From Parvibaculum indicum (GTDB lineage: Bacteria > Pseudomonadota > Alphaproteobacteria > Parvibaculales > Parvibaculaceae): a stretch of DNA of 64,000 bases. Both the position numbers and the translations under genes were made by a program. Position 1 is the stretch's first letter. Each line of letters begins with the position of its first letter. The stretch lies in NCBI RefSeq assembly GCF_011762095.1, contig NZ_JAASQO010000010.1, positions 131,903-195,902 of the forward strand, in the 5' to 3' direction. Below the pieces are notes generated by a model. The model saw only the letters and a list, made by a program, of their open reading frames with translations, ran no database searches and was not told where the DNA came from. This document shows positions 1 through 8,420 of this stretch, one piece after another.

Positions 1-790
1 CCCGGGTGACGGTTGCGTTGCCATAGTTGAGCGGAACCCGGTCGAGGCCGAACTCGAAGTGGCCGACGCGCGCAAGATGCGCCCGCGCTTCGGGATGCGC
101 CGTCTCGCCTTTCACGAAAAGGCGATGCTGCTTCATCAGCGATGCGACATGCCAGACCGGGTCGCGCACCGGCACGATGAAGCGTGCATCGGGGAATATC
201 TTCACGAGATATTCCAGCCGGGAGATGTTGTAATTCGCCTTGGCGAGGTAGCGCGAACCGCCCCGCAAATAGAGAAGCTTTCGCATATGGGCGCGCAGGA
301 ACGCCTCGAACTCCGGATTGTCGCTCTCCGCATCGATCCGTTCGTCCCATGTCTTCTTGTGAAGATGGGGAAAGAAGGACATCCAGATCGGCTCCTCGAA
401 GGCTTCCGGACTTTCCGACGTCACATAGATCCCGTCGCCATGCGCCCGCTCTTCCGGCCGCTCATCCTTCCTGGCCATGTAGTCGACGAGCCTGTTCCAC
501 AGGATCGGCGTGAAGACCGGCGGAAAATCGCGATAGCGCTGCGTGGCGACTTCGGGATGGGCCGCCAGCAATTCGAGGAGAACAGTGGAGCCCGAGCGCG
601 CAAGGCCCGAAACCCAGATCGGCGAGACCAGCGGGATGTCTTCCATGCGGTCTTCGAAGAGTTTCGTCTCCATCCTCGCCAGCGACCGCATGAGCTTCGG
701 CCTTTCGAACAGGTGACGTCCCACGCGATCCATCCATGGCGTGACGGCGAATCTGTCGACGATATCGGAGGAGGAAGATGTCCCGGTCAT
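1..790 (-). CDS. PAPS-dependent sulfotransferase family protein (3' end cut by the window edge)
   Basis: Reading from the ATG at 790 gives at least 263 residues with no stop before the window edge. The 5'-phosphosulfate-binding loop GLARSGST lies at residues 62-69, after a strand reading PIWVSG. A second motif, VRDPVWHVASL, matches the 3'-phosphate-binding part of the family. Such enzymes move a sulfuryl group from PAPS to an alcohol or amine in the cytoplasm. The start is supported by GGGAG just upstream and by a 4-base ATGA overlap with the gene before it. It is the last visible gene of a four-gene operon. The substrate cannot be read from the sequence. The family call is firm; the C-terminus is missing. 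Confidence 0.85.
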   Translation of the reverse strand, partial: MTGTSSSSDIVDRFAVTPWMDRVGRHLFERPKLMRSLARMETKLFEDRMEDIPLVSPIWVSGLARSGSTVLLELLAAHPEVATQRYRDFPPVFTPILWNRLVDYMARKDERPEERAHGDGIYVTSESPEAFEEPIWMSFFPHLHKKTWDERIDAESDNPEFEAFLRAHMRKLLYLRGGSRYLAKANYNISRLEYLVKIFPDARFIVPVRDPVWHVASLMKQHRLFVKGETAHPEARAHLARVGHFEFGLDRVPLNYGNATVTR

Positions 791-1521
791 GCAATTCTCC
801 CGGCCTTTTTGAAGATGAGGGAAAACGCGAAAAGCAGGACGAAGAATGAGAATTCCCAGCCGCGCATCCATGACGGGCCAACGGAAATGACGTTCTGCCT
901 CGGCAGCGAGAGGTCGACCCGCGTTACCGGCGAGGCATCGGGGAGATAGCCCGCCGGATTGCCGAGCAGCCAGTTCCACCATTGCCATTTTTCGATGACG
1001 GGCACGGGTGCGCGAACGGGCACGTCCAAGATCATCCGGCCCTGCGGCTCGCGCACGACGACATGGCGGTCGCTGCCGGTGTCGGCAACCGCTGCCGGGC
1101 GGACCATGGTCGCCTGGTAGGTGCCGGGCTCGACTGCGACTGCCGTCTGCGGCGGGCTTTCATGGAAGCGATAGCCATATTGGTTGGAGAGCCAGGCGAC
1201 AAGCACGAGCAGCGGCAGGGAGGCGACGAGTGCAGGCGGGAAAGCAAGCCACAACCGTCGCATGGCCTTGCCCAACGCATTGGCAATGAGAGGCCCGGCT
1301 TTATCCATATCGCCGTCGAAGGCGTTGAGTTTCATCCGCGCGTCGCGAGCCTGTGCCTCCACGCGTTCAAGTTCCTGCTGAGGAGAAAGAAGCTTGTAGA
1401 GCCACATGGAGACCGCCGCGCCGACGACCGCCCAGACGACGATACGGACGGAAGCGGGAATGTTCTGCATCAGCAAATCGACCGCCTGAAAAAACGGCGA
1501 CGGCAAATCGAGAAGTCCCAC
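787..1521 (-). CDS. EMC3/DUF106-like integral membrane protein
   Basis: This 244-residue protein has a membrane segment near residues 24-43, a charged helical stretch (QQELERVEAQARDARMKL), a second hydrophobic segment near 89-110 and a hydrophobic C-terminal segment ending FSLIFKKAGRIA. That order, with a cytosolic coiled loop between the first two segments, resembles the DUF106/EMC3 part of the YidC/Oxa1 insertase superfamily. The link is by pattern only. A large extracytoplasmic loop with proline-rich stretches lies between segments two and three. It overlaps the sulfotransferase start by 4 bases and follows the 88-residue gene by 27 bases, so it is probably cotranscribed. A role in placing or stabilising the ASST-like partner in the membrane is speculation. 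Confidence 0.55.
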   Translation of the reverse strand: MGLLDLPSPFFQAVDLLMQNIPASVRIVVWAVVGAAVSMWLYKLLSPQQELERVEAQARDARMKLNAFDGDMDKAGPLIANALGKAMRRLWLAFPPALVASLPLLVLVAWLSNQYGYRFHESPPQTAVAVEPGTYQATMVRPAAVADTGSDRHVVVREPQGRMILDVPVRAPVPVIEKWQWWNWLLGNPAGYLPDASPVTRVDLSLPRQNVISVGPSWMRGWEFSFFVLLFAFSLIFKKAGRIA

Positions 1522-1548
1522 GGGGCTTACCTCCCTGCCATGCCGGCG

Positions 1549-1815
1549 CTAGTAGCCGGCCTGCGAGCGTATATCGGCCGCGCTGTCGGACGTGCCGCCA
1601 TCGACGGCCGGCTGCGCTTTCCTGCGCTTGCGCAGAGCGCGACGCAGGGGCCAAACGACGATGAAGGCGAGCGCCGCGCCGACGGCCGCCAGCACCCCGA
1701 AAAGCGCGGAGAGCACGCTGAGGCCCGCGCCGGGGCCCACATAGGCCATGGCAGGCGCGGCCCAGGCGGCGGCGACTATCAGGGTGAAGACGAATATGGT
1801 TTTGCGATGAGTCAT
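1549..1815 (-). CDS. Small exported or membrane protein, YVGPGAGLS type
   Basis: The 88-residue product starts with a signal-like segment (FVFTLIVAAAWAAPAMA, probable cleavage after AMA) followed at once by YVGPGAGLS. It then has a second hydrophobic helix and a very basic tail (RRALRKRRK). Proteins of this size and motif recur next to membrane and surface-modification genes in proteobacteria, but no function is known to me. The ATG overlaps the TGA of the ASST-like gene by 4 bases, which suggests translational coupling in the operon. If the leader is not cleaved it would be a two-helix membrane peptide with a cytoplasmic basic tail. Confidence 0.6.
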   Translation of the reverse strand: MTHRKTIFVFTLIVAAAWAAPAMAYVGPGAGLSVLSALFGVLAAVGAALAFIVVWPLRRALRKRRKAQPAVDGGTSDSAADIRSQAGY

Positions 1816-3197
1816 CTTGCGTCTCCTTTCGACGAGGAAGGTTCGAGAGTGGAGAGAAAGGCGGGGTCTATTTCATCTTGCGTGTAACGATGACCCCAGA
1901 CGACGGCCGGTATCTTCTTCTTGTCCTTTCCGCCGCGTACCGGATTCACATATTCCCAGGCGATTTCCCCAGCCTGCGTCACCTCGATAAGGCGTCCGCC
2001 CTCGGCCTCGGTGATGAGCGTATTGCCGTTCTCCAGCCGATGGGCCGCCGCGCGCAATTCGCTGTAGAGCTTGTCGTCGGGGGTTCCCTGCCACGACCAG
2101 ACTTCCTCCATGGTCATCGGATCGACCTCGACGACGCGCGACGCGTGTCGCATGCCGCGATAATTGCCGTTGTTGTCGAAAAGCAGGATATGGCCGTTGG
2201 CGAGGGGCTCGGCATCGTGCTGGCCGGCCCAGGCGCCGGTCGTGCCCCAAACGATCTTCTCCGCCGCCGGGTCGTAAACGACGATCAGTCGCAGATTGCG
2301 AAAATTGATGAGAAGGTCGCCTTCCTTCGCGAAGGGCATATGCGCCGCGGCCTCCCTGCCGATCTCCTTGACCGAATTGGTATGCAGGGGATCCTGGGTT
2401 TCGGCCTCGTTCAGCGAGAAGAGCTGCCATTTGAACCGCGACTGCTCCACCAGCTCGAGCAGGGAGACGCGGCCGATCACTTTGCCGTCGGACGAATGAG
2501 TGACGAGAAAGTCCTCGATGAAGGGCGGTTCGAGATTGCCCTGCCCTTCCAGTTTCTCGTGCCGCATGGCGTGCGTGAGCTGATAGACGATGCCGTTCGC
2601 GCCGACCTCGGCGTCGTGATGGGCCATCTCCTTCGTATAGGACCAGATGACGTTGGAATCCTTGTCGAACTTGACGAGACCGAGGCCCCAGGGCGTATCG
2701 CCCGCCCCTTCATAGACCGCGAGAAGATCCCCGTTCGGATACATCCAGGTCTTGCGCATATAGACGCCCGAGCCGAGCGGCGGCTTTTTTGCCGGGTCAT
2801 CGGACCGACGCCAGACCGCGTCGACATCCGCCTTCCATTCATGAACGACATTGCCGTCCATATCGATGAGATAGGCGGCCGGCTCATATGTGGAGGAATA
2901 GAGCGTGTAGCCCTTGAGCGCCTTGCCGGGCCTGTTGACGGTCACGCCTTCACCGACCGCTCGCGCTTCGGCCCACTGATCGGTGTTGTAGCGATCGGAG
3001 TATTGCGTTTCCTTCAGATAAAGCGCGACGGCCGCTTCATGCGCATCGGCAAGCAGGCGGTAGGGCCAGACCTTGGTGAAAACCACCGTGCTGCCCGCAA
3101 TGAAGGCGATCAATGCGATGCAGAGCACGAAGATGACGAAGCCCGCCGATCCGCCGGCATCCGGTCCATTTTCCGGAATCTGATCCCGAGAGTTCAT
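1812..3197 (-). CDS. Membrane-anchored arylsulfotransferase (ASST)-like protein
   Basis: The ATG at 3197 gives 461 residues. An N-terminal membrane anchor (about residues 19-39) is followed by a repetitive beta-rich domain with phrases such as YLIDMDGNVVHEW, HRLENGNTLITEAEGGRLIEV and VVEVDPMTMEEVWSWQG. These are typical of the arylsulfotransferase/ASST propeller family. His-containing motifs HHDAEV, HTNSV and GQHDAE sit where the family places substrate-binding histidines. ASST enzymes transfer sulfate from a phenolic sulfate donor, independent of PAPS, on the outer face of the membrane. The frame stays open to 3347, but the upstream extension hides the membrane anchor, so the later ATG is preferred, although its Shine-Dalgarno is weak. 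First gene of the sulfotransferase operon. Confidence 0.75.
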   Translation of the reverse strand: MNSRDQIPENGPDAGGSAGFVIFVLCIALIAFIAGSTVVFTKVWPYRLLADAHEAAVALYLKETQYSDRYNTDQWAEARAVGEGVTVNRPGKALKGYTLYSSTYEPAAYLIDMDGNVVHEWKADVDAVWRRSDDPAKKPPLGSGVYMRKTWMYPNGDLLAVYEGAGDTPWGLGLVKFDKDSNVIWSYTKEMAHHDAEVGANGIVYQLTHAMRHEKLEGQGNLEPPFIEDFLVTHSSDGKVIGRVSLLELVEQSRFKWQLFSLNEAETQDPLHTNSVKEIGREAAAHMPFAKEGDLLINFRNLRLIVVYDPAAEKIVWGTTGAWAGQHDAEPLANGHILLFDNNGNYRGMRHASRVVEVDPMTMEEVWSWQGTPDDKLYSELRAAAHRLENGNTLITEAEGGRLIEVTQAGEIAWEYVNPVRGGKDKKKIPAVVWGHRYTQDEIDPAFLSTLEPSSSKGDAR

Positions 3198-3384
3198 GCC
3201 GCCGCCGATCGCTCGTCGAGCAGTTGGTTTTTCAGGTATCGCTTGCGAAAGCCCAACGCAGCCCCATGGCGAAAAAGAGACATAAGCGGGGCAATAGAGA
3301 GGCTTTGCGCTGCAATCCTGCGCACAACCGGTGATTACGGAAAACATCAGTATACGAACGAAGAAGTGCGGCGATGTCGTCCGC

Positions 3385-4086
3385 CTATTCCTCGGGGTCG
3401 AAATCCTCGATCAGCGTGACATGGCCACGCAGGATTTCCGCCGCGCGGTCGGCATCGCGCGCCAGCACCGCGTCGAGGATTTCGCGATGAACGGTGCCCG
3501 CTTCGGCAAAGTCGACCGCGCTGCCCGCGACATGCTTTTTGTAGAAAAGCAGGCGATAACGACGCGCCTCTTCGTAAAGGCGCTGCTGCATGCGGGACAG
3601 ACGCGCCGAGCCCGCGCCCGCGATGATCGCGAAATGGAACCGGCGATGCGCTTCCTCGTAAGCGGCAAGCGCCTCGTCCGTCGCGCGCTCCTGCAACAGG
3701 GCGTGACGCCGCTCCAGCAGATGAAAGGCCGCGACGAGCGAGGCCTCCCATTCCTCGTCGCCCTTTTCGATGGCGGCGCGCACGCCCGCCTCCTCCACCA
3801 TCTGGCGGAGCATGACGATCTCGTTGAAATCCGCCCGGCTCATCGCGGCGACGCGGAAGCCGCGCTGCCCTTCCGTCTGGACCAACCCCTCGCCCAGCAG
3901 ACGGGACAGCGCCTCGCGGACCGGGCTCATGCCCGCGCCATAGCGCTTTGTGAGGTCGGTCATGGCAAGCCGGCTGCCCGGCGCCAGCGCGCCGTTCAGA
4001 ATGTCCGCGCGCAGCCGCGCCGCCACCCCGGCTGAAAGCGTGCGGTCGTCGGCGGATTCCAGAATTTCGAAATTTTGAATCGACAT
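3385..4086 (-). CDS. GntR-family transcriptional regulator, FadR/FCD type
   Basis: The 233-residue protein has an N-terminal winged helix (about residues 17-80, including LRADILNGALAPGSRL and SPVREALSRLLGEGLV) and a helical C-terminal FCD ligand-binding domain (about 90-222) with the usual Asp/His metal-site residues (RRFHFAII, GTVHREILDAVL). Such proteins usually repress a neighbouring catabolic operon until an organic acid binds. It is divergent from the FAH-amidohydrolase operon starting at 4166, with 79 bases between them, so that operon is the obvious target. It may also repress itself. Confidence 0.9.
   Translation of the reverse strand: MSIQNFEILESADDRTLSAGVAARLRADILNGALAPGSRLAMTDLTKRYGAGMSPVREALSRLLGEGLVQTEGQRGFRVAAMSRADFNEIVMLRQMVEEAGVRAAIEKGDEEWEASLVAAFHLLERRHALLQERATDEALAAYEEAHRRFHFAIIAGAGSARLSRMQQRLYEEARRYRLLFYKKHVAGSAVDFAEAGTVHREILDAVLARDADRAAEILRGHVTLIEDFDPEE
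4063..4074. promoter_or_regulatory. Candidate GntR operator palindrome
   Basis: AATTTCGAAATT is a perfect 12-base palindrome inside the first codons of the GntR gene, close to the divergent promoter region. A direct repeat of TTGAAT follows within about 20 bases, up to 4096. GntR/FadR operators are short palindromes near the gene start, so this is a plausible site, but no binding consensus was matched. Confidence 0.3.
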
Positions 4087-4165
4087 CGAAATTGAATCTA
4101 CCTAGCGTTGGTCCCGCTGCCAACAAAAAGAAGCAGCCGAAAAAGCCATTCAGGGAGGATCGGCC

Positions 4166-5074
4166 ATGCGTTTCGTGACCTATGCCGGGGAGAAAGGGGC
4201 CCAGCGGCCCGGCCTTTTGCTGGAGGACGGGGCGACGGTCGCCGATCTCGGCCATCTCTACCCCTCCCTGCTGGCGCTGATCGACGCGGGGGAGGACGGC
4301 CTCGCCGCCGCGCGCAAGGAGGCGCAGGCGCCTGCGAAACCCCTGCCGCTCGCCGGCCTCAGGCTGCTGGCGCCGCTGCCCGAGCCGCGCCAGCTCCGCG
4401 ACTGCATGGTCTATGAAAAGCACCTGAAACAGGCGAGCGAACAGGGCCAGAAGCTGACGGGCGCGGAAAACCCCAAAGCGAACATCCCGCCCGTCTGGTA
4501 CGCGCAGCCGATCTACTACAAGGGCAACCGCTTTTCGGTGATCGGCACGGAGACCGATATCGAATGGCCGGCTTACGCCGAACTTCTGGACTTCGAGCTG
4601 GAGCTTGCGCTGGTGATCGGCCGCAAGGGCAAGGACATCGCGCCGGAAAAGGCCGGAGACCACATCTTCGGCTACATGATCTTCAACGACGTCAGCGCGC
4701 GCGACGCACAGATGGCCGAAATGCAGGGCCAGCTCGGCCCGGCCAAGGGCAAGGATTTCGACACGGGCAATGTGTTCGGCCCCTGGCTCGTCACCGCCGA
4801 CGAGGTGGGCGATATCCGCGATCTGCATGTCCGCGCGGCGGTGAACGGCGAGACCGTGGCCGACACGACCGCGAGCGACATGCAGCATGAGGTGGGGAAG
4901 ATCCTCGCCCATATGTCGGCGAGCGAAACGCTTTATCCCGGCGAGGTGATCGGGCTCGGCACCATCGGCGATTGCTGCCTGCTGGAGCATGGCCGCTTTC
5001 TCGCCCCCGGCGACACGATCGAATTCGAGGTGGAAAAGCTCGGCACGCTGCGCAACCGCCTCGTGAGACATTAG
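4166..5074 (+). CDS. Fumarylacetoacetate hydrolase (FAH) family protein
   Basis: This 302-residue protein carries the FAH fold in its C-terminal two thirds: LLDFELELALVIGRKGKD, GYMIFNDVSARDAQ, and GKDFDTGNVFGPWLV. These give the acidic metal ligands (the E.E pair and the later D) used to hold Mg or Ca. Family members hydrolyse C-C bonds in acylpyruvates or hydrate and decarboxylate oxo-acids from ring-cleavage pathways. It starts with a good GGGAGG ribosome site and is the first gene of the operon divergent from the GntR regulator. The exact substrate is unknown. The N-terminal part (about 100 residues) is the small domain seen in the longer FAH members. Confidence 0.88.
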   Translation: MRFVTYAGEKGAQRPGLLLEDGATVADLGHLYPSLLALIDAGEDGLAAARKEAQAPAKPLPLAGLRLLAPLPEPRQLRDCMVYEKHLKQASEQGQKLTGAENPKANIPPVWYAQPIYYKGNRFSVIGTETDIEWPAYAELLDFELELALVIGRKGKDIAPEKAGDHIFGYMIFNDVSARDAQMAEMQGQLGPAKGKDFDTGNVFGPWLVTADEVGDIRDLHVRAAVNGETVADTTASDMQHEVGKILAHMSASETLYPGEVIGLGTIGDCCLLEHGRFLAPGDTIEFEVEKLGTLRNRLVRH

Positions 5075-5084
5075 GGAGGGAACC

Positions 5085-6485
5085 ATGACGAAAACGCTCA
5101 TCAAGGGCGGCCGCGTCCTGACCATGGCGGACGGGACGAAGGAGATCGCCGCCGACATTCTGGTCGAGAACGGCCGCATTGCCGACATCGCGCCGAACCT
5201 TGCCGCCGACGGCGCGGAAGTAATCGACGCGAGCGGCGACATCGTCATGCCGGGCTTCGTAGACACGCATCGCCATGTCTGGCAGACGCAGCTTCGCACC
5301 GTGGCGACGGACTGGAGCCTCTTCGACTATTTCGTGGAGATGCGGCTTTCCTATTCGACCTTCTACACGGCGGAGGACGCCTATCTCGGCAATTATGTCG
5401 GCGCGCTGGAAGCGGTCGATGCGGGCGTGACGACGATGGTCGATCACTGCCACATATTGAACACGCCCGAACACGCCGAAGAAGCCGTGCGTGGATTGCA
5501 GGAAAGCGGCCTGCGCTCGATCTTCTGCTACGGCACCTTCCCGAACGAGCCGCGTGTGAAGATGAGCGTGCCGGACGATCCCGGCTGGCGGCACAAGACG
5601 GCGCGGGAGCTGCATGCGAAAGCCTTCTCCGGCAGCAAGGGGCTGACGCATTTCGGCTTTGCGCCGTCGGAAGCCGAAGCCATGCCCTTCGAGGAGCTGG
5701 TCGCGGAAATCAAGCTGGCGCGCGATCTCGGCGCGGCGGCGATTTCCTGCCACGCGGCCATGGGCGCCTATGCGATGGGGGCCGACATCGTGGAGAAGCT
5801 CCACAAGGAAGGGCTGCTCGGCCCCGATCTTCTCTTCGTGCATGGCGCGGCCTTTACCGACCGCGAACTCGACCTCATCGCGGAAGCGGGCGCGGGCATT
5901 TCCTCCACGCCCGAAACCGAACTCCAGATGGGGATGGGTTTCCCCGTCGCGCATCGCGCCACGGCGCATGGCGTGAAGACGGGGCTCGGCGTCGATATCG
6001 TGTCGAACTATGCAGGCGACATGTTCATGCCCATGCGGCTCGGCCTGCAATCGACGCGCGCCACGCGCAATGCGGAGTATGAGGCGCGGGGCCGCGCGCC
6101 CGCCGACATCACGCCCGACGCGGCAAGCGTCTTGCGCATGGCGACGCTGGGCGGCGCGGAAGCGATCCATATGGAAAAGGAGATCGGCTCGCTCGAAAAG
6201 GGAAAGAGCGCCGACATCGTCATCGTCTCCACCGAGGCGATGCATATGACGCCCGCCTTCGACGCGGTCGGCGCGCTGGTGCTGAATGCGCGGCCCACCG
6301 ACATCTCGACCGTGCTGGTGGCGGGCAACGTGGTGAAGCGCGACGGCAAACTCGTCCAGGCGGACTGGCCGTCGCTGCGCGGCAAATTCGTCGCCTCCGC
6401 CGAGCGCATCATGGCGGGCTTCGAGACGCTGGACATTCCGCCCATCGCGGAGGCCGCCCGGCCCATCATGCCGCATCTGGAATGA
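5085..6485 (+). CDS. Amidohydrolase family protein (TrzN/ATZ/SAH-deaminase branch)
   Basis: The 466-residue enzyme has an N-terminal beta domain (KGGRVLTMADG), the metal-binding pair H62-R-H64 in VDTHRHVWQ, then GVTTMVDHCH, ISCHAAMGAY and GVDIVSNYAGD, ending with KSADIVIV. This is the cytosine-deaminase-like branch of metal-dependent hydrolases, which includes chlorohydrolases and aminohydrolases of heterocycles. It probably removes an amino, halo or similar group from a ring. It is 10 bases downstream of the FAH gene with its own GGGAGG site, so it is part of the GntR-divergent operon. The substrate cannot be stated. Confidence 0.88.
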   Translation: MTKTLIKGGRVLTMADGTKEIAADILVENGRIADIAPNLAADGAEVIDASGDIVMPGFVDTHRHVWQTQLRTVATDWSLFDYFVEMRLSYSTFYTAEDAYLGNYVGALEAVDAGVTTMVDHCHILNTPEHAEEAVRGLQESGLRSIFCYGTFPNEPRVKMSVPDDPGWRHKTARELHAKAFSGSKGLTHFGFAPSEAEAMPFEELVAEIKLARDLGAAAISCHAAMGAYAMGADIVEKLHKEGLLGPDLLFVHGAAFTDRELDLIAEAGAGISSTPETELQMGMGFPVAHRATAHGVKTGLGVDIVSNYAGDMFMPMRLGLQSTRATRNAEYEARGRAPADITPDAASVLRMATLGGAEAIHMEKEIGSLEKGKSADIVIVSTEAMHMTPAFDAVGALVLNARPTDISTVLVAGNVVKRDGKLVQADWPSLRGKFVASAERIMAGFETLDIPPIAEAARPIMPHLE

Positions 6486-6550
6486 AGGCTTGAAGCGGAC
6501 CGAACGGAATCCGACACTTGAACAAACACTAATCGTCCAGGGAGGACGCG

Positions 6551-7525
6551 ATGGGACTGGGTCTGGCGAAATATCAATACACCAAGGGGCTCCACGATAT
6601 CGGCAACGGCGCCTATGCCTGGTTGCAGCCGGATGGCGGCTGGGGCTGGTCCAATGCGGGGCTCATCACCGATAGCGGAGAGTCGCTGCTGGTCGATACG
6701 CTGTTCGACGTGCCGCTGACGAAGGAAATGCTCGACGCCATGAAAAAGGCCGAGCCGAAAGCGGCGGAGACCATCGGCATCGTCGTCAACACGCATCACA
6801 ATGGCGACCATTGCAACGGCAATGAATGCTGCGCCAATGCCGAGATCATCGCGCACAAGCTCGCCGCCGAAGCCATGACGCGCGAACCGCCGCAGATGCT
6901 GGCGGGCTTTCTCGACATGGCGCCCGAGATGGGCGATCTCGGCACCTTCATCACCAAATGCTTCGGCCCCTTCGACTTCAAGGGCGTGACGCAGACCCTT
7001 CCGACGACCACTTTCGAGACGGAACTGACGCGCAAGGTCGGCGACAAGGAAGTCCGCATCATGCATGTCGGCCCCGCGCATACGCCGGGCGATGCCCTGG
7101 TGCATGTGCCCGCCGACCGCACCGTCTATACGGGCGACATCCTCTTCATCGAAGGCCACCCCATCATGTGGGAAGGCCCGGTGGGGAACTGGATCGAGGC
7201 CTGCGAGCGCATCATGGCGATGGATGTGGAAACGGTGGTGCCGGGCCACGGCCCCATCACCGACAAGAAGGGCGTGAAGGCGGTACAGGATTATCTAACC
7301 TACGTGCGCGACGAGGCGCGCAAGCGCTACGATTCCGGGATGGATGCCTTCGAGGCCGCGCTCGACATCGACATGAGCGATTACGACAGCTGGGGCGACG
7401 GCGAACGCATCGTGGTCAATGTCACGACGCTCTATAACGAGTTCAACGGCGTGCACGAGGAACTCGACGCCGCGAAACTTTTCGGCCAGATGGCGGAAAT
7501 CGCAAAACGCAGGGGCCGCCTCTAG
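6551..7525 (+). CDS. Metallo-beta-lactamase-fold hydrolase
   Basis: The 324-residue protein has the fold's metal motifs in order: THHNGDHCNGN (residues 81-91), HVGPAHTPGD, YTGDILF and VVPGHGP. In the first motif the usual second histidine of HxHxDH is an asparagine (H82-H83-N84-G85-D86-H87), a variant known in some alphaproteobacterial members. It may bind one metal differently or cleave an ester or lactone. It follows the amidohydrolase by 65 bases with a GGGAGG site. The context suggests a hydrolytic step in the same catabolic route. Confidence 0.85.
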   Translation: MGLGLAKYQYTKGLHDIGNGAYAWLQPDGGWGWSNAGLITDSGESLLVDTLFDVPLTKEMLDAMKKAEPKAAETIGIVVNTHHNGDHCNGNECCANAEIIAHKLAAEAMTREPPQMLAGFLDMAPEMGDLGTFITKCFGPFDFKGVTQTLPTTTFETELTRKVGDKEVRIMHVGPAHTPGDALVHVPADRTVYTGDILFIEGHPIMWEGPVGNWIEACERIMAMDVETVVPGHGPITDKKGVKAVQDYLTYVRDEARKRYDSGMDAFEAALDIDMSDYDSWGDGERIVVNVTTLYNEFNGVHEELDAAKLFGQMAEIAKRRGRL

Positions 7526-7628
7526 AAACCGGCTCCCTCACAAATCCGTGATCGCGCCCCGCATGGACGGGGCGCGCACGCATGCCCATGATCCCCGCAC
7601 CAAAACATTGGAGAACCGGGGACAGACC

Positions 7629-8411
7629 ATGCCGACACTCTATGAGCATCCGCTTTCGCCCTATGCCCAGAAGGTGAAGATCGCGCTCAGGGAAAAGAAC
7701 ATTCCTTTCGAGGTAAAGACGCCTGACGGGATCGGCGCAGGCGGCGCGGGCGGCGAATTTACGCGAGCCAATCCGCGCGCCGAAGTGCCCGCCCTCATCG
7801 ACGAGGGCGAAGGCATTTTCGATTCCACCATCATCCTCGAATATATCGAGGACAAATGGCCGAGCCCGGCGCTGTTGCCCGCCGACCCGGCGGCGCGCGC
7901 CAAACAGCGCATGATCGAGGAAATTTGCGACACGCAATATGAAGCGATCAACTGGGGCATGGGCGAACTCCTCTGGTTCGGCCGGGGCGGCGAGGCGAAG
8001 GACACCATCCTCGCCCATGCGAAGGCGCAGACGGAAAAGCTGCAAGGCTGGCTGACGCGCCAGCTCGGCGATGCCGACTGGTTCGCGGGCAAGAACTTCG
8101 GCTGGGGCGACCTTTCCGCCGTGCCATACGTGGCGGCCTCCATCCGTTTCGGCTTTGCGCCGGAAAAGGGCTCGCCGCTGTCGAACTGGCTCGACCGCGC
8201 CATGCGGCGCGACAGCGTGGCGCCGACGCTTGCCGAAAGCGAAACCGGCGCGGGCGACATGGGCAATATCGCGGAGCTGCTGGAACAGGGCCTTTTCAAG
8301 CGCGAATATCGCGACCACCGGCTGGAATGGATGATGCGCTCCGGCGGCGTTCCCGTCGTGCTGGACGGGCTCGAAAAGGGCAATATCCGCTACAGCTACG
8401 AAATCGAATAG
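7629..8411 (+). CDS. Glutathione S-transferase family protein
   Basis: Starting at the ATG at 7629 gives 260 residues. The thioredoxin-like N-terminal domain begins TLYEHPLSPYAQKVKIALREK, with Ser9 or Tyr11 as possible catalytic residues, and contains the glutathione-binding cis-Pro region EVPALIDEGEGIFDSTIILEY. The alpha-helical C-terminal domain has the usual FAGKNFGWGDL motif. The frame is open far upstream, but only this start fits the domain edge. It lies 103 bases after the MBL gene and 9 bases before another GST-like gene. Members conjugate glutathione or carry out isomerisations such as maleyl-compound isomerisation, which would suit the neighbouring FAH protein. Confidence 0.87.
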   Translation: MPTLYEHPLSPYAQKVKIALREKNIPFEVKTPDGIGAGGAGGEFTRANPRAEVPALIDEGEGIFDSTIILEYIEDKWPSPALLPADPAARAKQRMIEEICDTQYEAINWGMGELLWFGRGGEAKDTILAHAKAQTEKLQGWLTRQLGDADWFAGKNFGWGDLSAVPYVAASIRFGFAPEKGSPLSNWLDRAMRRDSVAPTLAESETGAGDMGNIAELLEQGLFKREYRDHRLEWMMRSGGVPVVLDGLEKGNIRYSYEIE

Positions 8412-8420
8412 GAGGCGACC

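Noticed and set aside
1878..3419. A 513-codon open frame on the plus strand opposite the ASST-like gene
   Set aside because: Its protein is rich in Arg, His and Gly without any family motif, while the minus strand encodes a clear ASST-like protein. It is a GC-rich shadow.
3347..5299. A 650-codon minus-strand frame across the GntR and FAH genes
   Set aside because: It covers two well-supported genes in other frames and has no recognisable domain.
4791..7249. Two long minus-strand frames opposite the amidohydrolase and MBL genes
   Set aside because: The plus strand shows intact metal-binding motifs. The minus products are of low complexity and have no ribosome sites.
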